Below, piece after piece: positions 58,300 through 64,000 of a DNA stretch of 64,000 nucleotides. Position 1 is the first letter of the stretch, and each line of letters begins with the position of its first letter. A program made the translations under genes and the position numbers. Under the pieces are notes generated by a model. The model saw only the letters and a program-made list of their open reading frames with translations, did not search any database and had not been told where the DNA came from. The stretch spans positions 19,966,781 through 20,030,780 of the forward strand of contig NC_079977.1 of the NCBI RefSeq assembly GCF_029852145.1, read 5' to 3'. This DNA comes from Microplitis mediator (taxonomy: Eukaryota; Arthropoda; Insecta; Hymenoptera; Braconidae).

Positions 58300-59933
58300 C
58301 CCGGGAAAAAATCACCATGCATGATCATGTATGATCATGCAGGATTCATGCATGATTCGTTCCTGATCGTGCATGATTCATGCATAATTCAGGCTTGATC
58401 CTGCATGACTCATTCATGGCCAGGCATGACTCATTCTTGATCAAGCATGATCATGCATGACTCATTCTAGATCAAGCTTGCGCATGCATTAAGTTTGAAA
58501 TAATTGTATCCAGAGATATTATCCATCAGGAAAGGTCATGTTTGAGCATGCTCTATTATGCATGACCATGCATGGTTCATACTTGATCATGCATAACTCA
58601 TTCATGGCCAGACATGATTCATTGGTGATCAAGCATGATCATGCATGGCTCATTCTAGATTAGACTTGCTCATAACTTACGTTATGAATAATTGTCTACA
58701 GAGATATTATTTATCAGGAAAGGTCATGATTGAGCATGCTCTGTCATGCATGACCATGCATGGTTCATACTTGATCATGAATAACTCATTCATGGCCAGA
58801 CATGACTCATTGGTGATCAAGCATGATCATGCATGACTCATTCTAGATTAGACTTGCTCATAACTTACGTTATGAATAATTGTCTATAGAGATATTATTT
58901 ATCAGGAAAGGTCATGATTGAGCATGCTCTGTTATGCATGACCATACATGGTTCATACTTGATCATGTATAACTCATTTGTGATCAAGCATGATCATGCA
59001 TGATTCATTTTAGATCAGGCTTGCTAACGACTTACGTTAGAAATCATTGTATCTCGAGTTTTTTATATATAGTGGAAACCCATTTGAATATAGTGAAAAC
59101 CTAAACATGCAAACCTCTCAATAAGACAATTTATAGATAAATTGAGAATAATATAGATAGCCCGAACTGGGAATCGAACCCAGACCAATTCGGTATCGCG
59201 CCGAGTGCTCTACCAGTTGAGCTATCCGGCACTATACTATATTCCATTCAATTTGATCTATAACTTATTGAGCCACACCGTCCATCGTACGGTAATACAC
59301 CATTTAAATATAGTGGAAAACTAAACATATTAATGGTTAAATAAATAAAAAAACAATTTGTATTCATAAATTTTAATTGTTTAATGCATTAAGTGAATAA
59401 TATGTTAAAAACAGTTTTTAATGAAAGTTCAAAATAAAAGAACCAATGAAAATTGATAAATTACTCTCTATCATTTGTATAGTACGATTAATTATATACC
59501 TTAGTTTCTAATACTTACAGCAACATCTTTCAAATAAATAAGCTATGGGAATGCATGTGCATGCATAATAACGCGTGCTCATGTATGGGAATGCCTGATC
59601 GTATTTTTCATAAGCAGCCAATATTTAAATACGACCAAACGTGCTCGAGAGCAATCACAGATTATAAAATCATATGCCTGCTGAGGGAAGATCATGCATG
59701 ATAATGTATGGTTATGCATGATAATGTATGGTCATGCATGATCATGCCTGGCCAAAATTCAGGTCTGATCATGCATGACTGGGCACGATCATGACTTCTC
59801 AGGCAGAATCATGCATGATCATGACTGCTCAGGCAAAATCATGCCTGTTCATGTCTGGCCAAAATTCAGGCCTGATCATGCATGAGATTTAAGCCTGCTC
59901 AGGCATGATCATGCATGCTGATTTTTTCCCGGG
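58300..59933. mobile_element. CCCGGGAAAAAAT-ended foldback element with CATGCATGATCATG satellite (1.63 kb)
   Basis: Inverted termini CCCGGGAAAAAATCA. The arms consist of palindromic ATGATCATGCATGA variants with two long direct repeats of about 180 bp at 58,520-58,990. A tRNA-like module and its flanks are in the middle (about 59,085-59,340). It starts about 220 bp downstream of the TMEM86 stop codon. Confidence 0.75.
59160..59231 (-). repeat. tRNA-Lys-like module, better preserved copy
   Basis: On the minus strand the D-arm (GCTCAACTGGTAGAGC), T-arm (CTGGGTTCGATTCCCAG) and acceptor end TTCGGGC are intact. The anticodon stem has a mismatch and the 5' acceptor strand (TGCCGGA) pairs at only five of seven positions. 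The anticodon position would read CGA, inconsistent with tRNA-Lys. A tRNA-derived repeat is the best reading; a working tRNA gene is unlikely. Confidence 0.55.
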
Positions 59934-60372
59934 TGTTTGTTGTCGAGTTTATGTAAGGACAAGTTTAAATATATAATAGACATATAAAAAATAAATTTAT
60001 ATATTTTTATGTAGTAAATTCTACATTTAGATTGAAAGTATTCATAAATTTTGAGTGTTATATTAGTGTGATATTAAATTTTATTGGTGTGATCATTAAT
60101 TACAATGGGAACCGCAATAGTTTTTTGGGTTAGAAATAAAATAGTATCTTACATAACTAGTGCCATCGAACATAATACTCGAGGTCGGGTTAAGGAAACA
60201 CGGGCGCCAGGGAGTCCCTGCTCTGCTTAGAAAATCCGATAGATTTTTACAGCTCTATGTGTAACGCCCTATACTTAACTATAGCACTTCTCATAGAACT
60301 CATTCATTCTTATAAAATCTCTATGGGAATGTGTGAGAATCTGTTGGATTCTATGAGATTTTTGTAACAGGG
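59934..60372. other. Intergenic, no gene recognised
   Basis: AT-rich, then GC-richer from about 60,160. An ATG at 60,104 opens a 41-codon frame with no recognisable similarity. Confidence 0.4.
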
Positions 60373-61170
60373 TGGTGGATCCAAATTACAGTAAATTACC
60401 GTAATTTACGGTTTTCGGAATATTTAAAGTAAAATATGGCATTTAACCGCAAATTACTACAAATTTTATAGAAATTTGCGGTGAACCTGCGTTATTTTAC
60501 GGTACAAGAGCGGTATTTTACCGCAAATTTGTAGAACTACTGCAAAATTACGGCATTTTGCCGTAAAGTGAAGTATTTCACTGTGTTACGGTAAAAATAC
60601 CACAAATTGCAGTAAATTACTGTAATCTGCCGTAGAAAGCGGCAAATTTGCAGGAAATACAATAATTTACCGTAATTCGGATCCGCTAGATATTTTACTG
60701 TAATCCCTAGCGGATCCGAATTACGGTAAATACATTGATTTACCGTAATTTGCCGTAATTTACGGTGCCTAGCAGAATTACCGTAAATTACGGTAATCTA
60801 CCGTAAATTGCAGTAATCTACGGCAAATTACGGTAAATTGCCGTAATTTACCGTAATTTTACGGCACCTAGCAGCATTACCGTAAATTACGGCAATTTAC
60901 CGTAATTTGCCGTAGATTACCGTAATTTACGGTAATTCTGCTAGACACCGTCAATTACGGCAAATTGCGGTAAATTACGGTAAATCAATGTATTTACCGT
61001 AATTCGGATCCACTAGGGATACTAAAGTATTAAATTGTGTTACGGTAAAAACACTAATTGCTGTAATTTACCGCATTTTTACCGTAGTTTGTCGCAAATA
61101 ACCGTAACATAGGTTAATTTGCAGTAAAATACGTTATTTTGCGGTGAACTACGGAAATTTACCGTAATTC
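60373..61170. repeat. TTTACGGTAA palindromic satellite, second array
   Basis: Same satellite as 52,145-53,400, including the complete hairpin bounded by CCCTAGCGGATCCGAATTAC at 60,705 and its complement ending at 61,018. The loop region repeats CTAGCAGAATTACC. Confidence 0.75.
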
Positions 61171-61760
61171 GGATTCGCTAGGAGTGTTATCAACCGAACG
61201 AGAATATTATACTCGTCGTCACTAGGCGTCCCCGATGTTTTATATAATGAATGCTCAAAATAAAAAAGCCGTTAAATTCCTAAAGATAGCGTCATGCAGT
61301 CACAATTATTATTATGATTTGTCTCTATAAAAATCAATGTATTATTTATGTTGTTCAGTTTGTTTATTAAATTTCAAAAAAAATTACTAAACTGTTTATT
61401 AATTTAATTATTGAAAATTGAATGAAATATCTATCTATTTAATCAAAATTAAAATCATATTGATAATTTATCGTTTTATTAGTCAGCAAACATTAATTCT
61501 AACCTAATAAAAAGACGACGATCTAAAATCGTTTGACGATAAATTTAGGGCGCATGTGCCATGTACAGAATTTTTTTTGCTAGCGATGTAGCTTCGAGTA
61601 AAGGCGAATACACACCGGTAACCTATCTTTTATGTTTCGATAACTTGGTCTACAAAGTGGGGATATGTCACGCCCATTTCTGTAAAATTTCGAGGCGAGG
61701 GGATGCACGAGTGCTTGAAGAAAAATTAAACACTGCATCCGACCAATCAGAAATGATTAC
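61171..61760. other. Intergenic, no gene recognised
   Basis: Contains a 76-codon open frame (61,561-61,791) that runs into the TTTACGGTAA satellite. It has no recognisable domain and no paralogue here, so I do not call it a gene. Confidence 0.4.
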
Positions 61761-62155
61761 TGTACCTCTAGCAGACCTGATTTACCGTTAATCTACCGTA
61801 GAATACCGTAAAATTCGAGTAGATTTACCGTACATTACGGTAAACCCACCGTAAATTACGGTAAAACTGCCGTAAATTACGGTAAATCGGTACTCAACGG
61901 TGGATTACCGTAAATTACGGCGGGTATACCGTAAATTTACCGTCGAATACGATAAATCTACCGTAAAAAATTCGGGTGGATTACCGAATTACCGTATTTC
62001 CGTATTTTGCGGTAAATCCACCGTAAATTACGGTAAATCCACCGTAATTTACAGTAAATCCACCGTAATTTACGGTAAATCGGCATTATACGGTGGATTA
62101 CCGTAATTTACGGTGGGTTTACCGTAATTTACCGTAATTTGGGTCCGTTAGGGGT
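61761..62155. repeat. TTTACGGTAAATCCACCG satellite, third array
   Basis: Repeats of GGTAAATCCACCGTAAATTA with inverted versions in the right half. It ends near GGGTCCGTTAGGGG, resembling the CCCTAGCGGATCC terminus of the other arrays. Confidence 0.7.
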
Positions 62156-63036
62156 ACGTGTAAATTAAAAAATTTACGAGGCTGAAGTAAGGCATTTAAA
62201 AGCGTTTATTTAGAGCATGTATTATATAAAAAAATTTTTACTCAACTGCTGCTTATTTTTTGAATGAGTACTTAGAGAAATCAAAAAATAGTGAATAAAA
62301 TTGTTCTCGTTTTTTCACATTTTTGAAGGTTGGATAGTAAAAATTTTTTTGTAACCACACTTTCATATGATCGTTTTTTTTATAAAAAAAATACTGACGG
62401 TTCCCATAATAACCCATAGTCGTTTTAAAAACTTTATTTTTAAAAAATATGACGATTAAAATTTTGAAAATATTTTGTTTTTACTGATTAGACTAACAGG
62501 TGTCATATATAAATTGATACTGCCAAAAATAACCAAGTATTTGATAAATATAAAGAAAAAATTTTCTAATTGTTATAGAAATCAATAGACATATTCTTAT
62601 AATTTTTTAATTTTCTCTTTAAATCGATATAGACTAGTTGTTACATTATTCTCAATTTATCAACTCATATATATTTGTAAAGAAAATAAGATAAAATAGT
62701 ACATAGATGGTAAAGTATAGATAGTAAACATTTAATAGTGATATTGAGGGATAAGATTGATTTGGAAAATGTGATTTCGTTAATAAATAACAAAGAAAAA
62801 TTATCATTATTTTTAATTTCAAAAGCTAGAGAGAACCAATAAAATTTACGATAGAACCTGTGATTTCTCATAAGGCTCATAAACACATTTTGATAAATTT
62901 TATAGACTGATAAAGGCTTGAGAACTGAATCGAGTATGTATTTATTTTTATTTTTACTGATTAATGATTAAATATCGACATAATAATTAATTTAATACAT
63001 TAATAAAATTACTATCAATTATTATTATTATCTATA
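62156..63036. other. Intergenic, nothing recognised
   Basis: AT-rich sequence with no supported gene, repeat array or splice-consistent exon. Confidence 0.4.
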
Positions 63037-63452
63037 CACAGAAAAAAAAATTTCTTGTCCGGAGAAACATTTTGCATAATAAACCCTCAGTAAAACCTCC
63101 GATTGAATCGGATCGAAATCTAATCGAATTTCTATCAGATTCAATCGGAAAATAATCATTTCTATATTCGATTAACTTTCGATCGGATTCATTTGTAACT
63201 TTCCGATTAAATTCGATCAAAACTGATTTAAAGTGAAATCGGAAATTTACCGTTAGAATTTTCTAATCGGATTCAATCGGAGTTTTTAATCAGGGAAATG
63301 AAAACAAAAATTTTTTAGGACTAGAAAAAATTTCCTGGCGCAAAAAATTTTTTCTTGCTCTAAGAAAATTTTCCTTTTAATTTCATAATGCAAAAACTTT
63401 CTTGGGACAAGTAAAAATTTTATTGAGGCGAGTAAAAATTTTTTTTTCTGTG
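63037..63452. mobile_element. TA-flanked CACAG-ended MITE (416 bp)
   Basis: Starts CACAGAAAAAAAAATTTC and ends AAATTTTTTTTTCTGTG, with TA on both sides. The interior has inverted GATTGAATCGGA and TCCGATTCAATC motifs, ending with GGAGTTTTTAATCAGGG also seen at about 2,122-2,138. From 63,453 to 64,000 only AT-rich sequence is seen. Confidence 0.65.
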
Positions 63453-64000
63453 TACAATAAAATGTTAATTTATAAATTGTAGCGTGTTGATTGTGAATCA
63501 TTTTTATCGTGTTGATAAAATGTTGAATTACTGTATCTTTAATAAATAAATTTTTGAAATTTACATTGTAATTTAAATTTATAAATTTATTGGGTATAAT
63601 TTAAGAATTAGGTAAGTAATTTAGCATTTAATGAATAATAAAATTAACGTTTGCGTGTAGAGTTGTAATAAAAACCAATTGGATTGAAATTTACTTAAAT
63701 TATATGAAATTTAAATTTCAAATTGGTACTTATTACAAATACGGAAGATATCGAGACTAATGCGTAATATTTTTTTTATAAAAGTTACTGCATGGTCAGT
63801 AATTTCATACTTTAGAATAATGACATTTATTATTTATTTAGAGGATTATGAAACATTTTTCAAATTTTCTAGAATTTTTTTTTTTTTTTTTTTTCAACAA
63901 ATTATCAATTTTTTTTATTTATGCCATTTTGTAACTGATAGCGATATTCATACACGAAATAAAAAATAAAATTGAATTTAAAAAAAAAAAAAATGATGGA

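Noticed and set aside
59160..59231. Functional tRNA gene
   Set aside because: The acceptor stem is only partly paired, the anticodon stem has a mismatch and the anticodon does not suit the tRNA-Lys-like body. The module recurs with the same flanks elsewhere, as expected for a repeat.
60104..60229. Short frame starting MGTAIVFWVRNK, considered as a first exon
   Set aside because: Only 41 codons with no recognisable similarity and no matching downstream exon in the window.
61561..61791. 76-codon frame starting MYRIFFASD
   Set aside because: It runs into the TTTACGGTAA satellite, has no recognised domain, and shows no splice partners.

Overview
This window looks like an AT-rich nuclear segment of an insect genome, most plausibly a parasitoid wasp (Hymenoptera). 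The insect call rests on a classic six-cysteine odorant-binding protein gene, short phase-consistent GT-AG introns, and conserved animal genes (PEX16, TMEM86) split into exons. The hymenopteran call is inference from general repeat style and cannot be proved here. No bacterial, organellar or intact viral genome was seen.

Layout. (1) 1-15,601 (+): a tandem cluster of a secreted-protein family that I do not recognise. It holds the last exon of copy A (1-189), complete copy B (1,063-6,118) and complete copy C (10,980-15,601), each complete copy with three exons joined at phase 0. The copies share introns and flanks, so mobile-element insertions in one can be dated against the empty site in another. 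(2) 17,856-23,749 (-): a complete four-exon PEX16 (peroxisome biogenesis) gene. (3) 27,801-58,079 (+): a six-exon TMEM86/lysoplasmalogenase (YhhN-family) gene, head-to-head with PEX16. Its first intron is 23.5 kb and holds two complete antisense genes: an 11-exon cysteine-rich EB-module protein (31,553-36,115) and a five-exon odorant-binding protein (38,599-49,587). (4) 58,080-64,000: no gene recognised, only repeats.

Most non-coding DNA is mobile and foldback DNA. It includes TA-flanked MITEs, two hAT-like inverted-repeat elements with 8-bp target duplications, two TTAA-flanked piggyBac-like MITEs, a probable solo LTR with 5-bp target duplications, a roughly 1.1-kb dispersed repeat, tRNA-derived modules and a decayed reverse-transcriptase fragment. 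The most unusual theme is a recurring architecture. Short conserved termini (CACGGARAGAAA, CCCGGGAAAAAAT, CCCTCGCGGTTTTG, CCCGCATG, CCCTAGCGGATCC and others) flank arms built from an element-specific palindromic satellite, and several of these elements carry a tRNA-like module in the middle.

How the genes relate: PEX16 builds the peroxisomal membrane, peroxisomes start plasmalogen (ether lipid) synthesis, and TMEM86 proteins cleave lysoplasmalogens, so the divergent pair may have a shared theme. The nested EB and odorant-binding genes have no evident link to the host gene. Exon structures were deduced by reading splice sites and frames by hand, and no transcript evidence was available.
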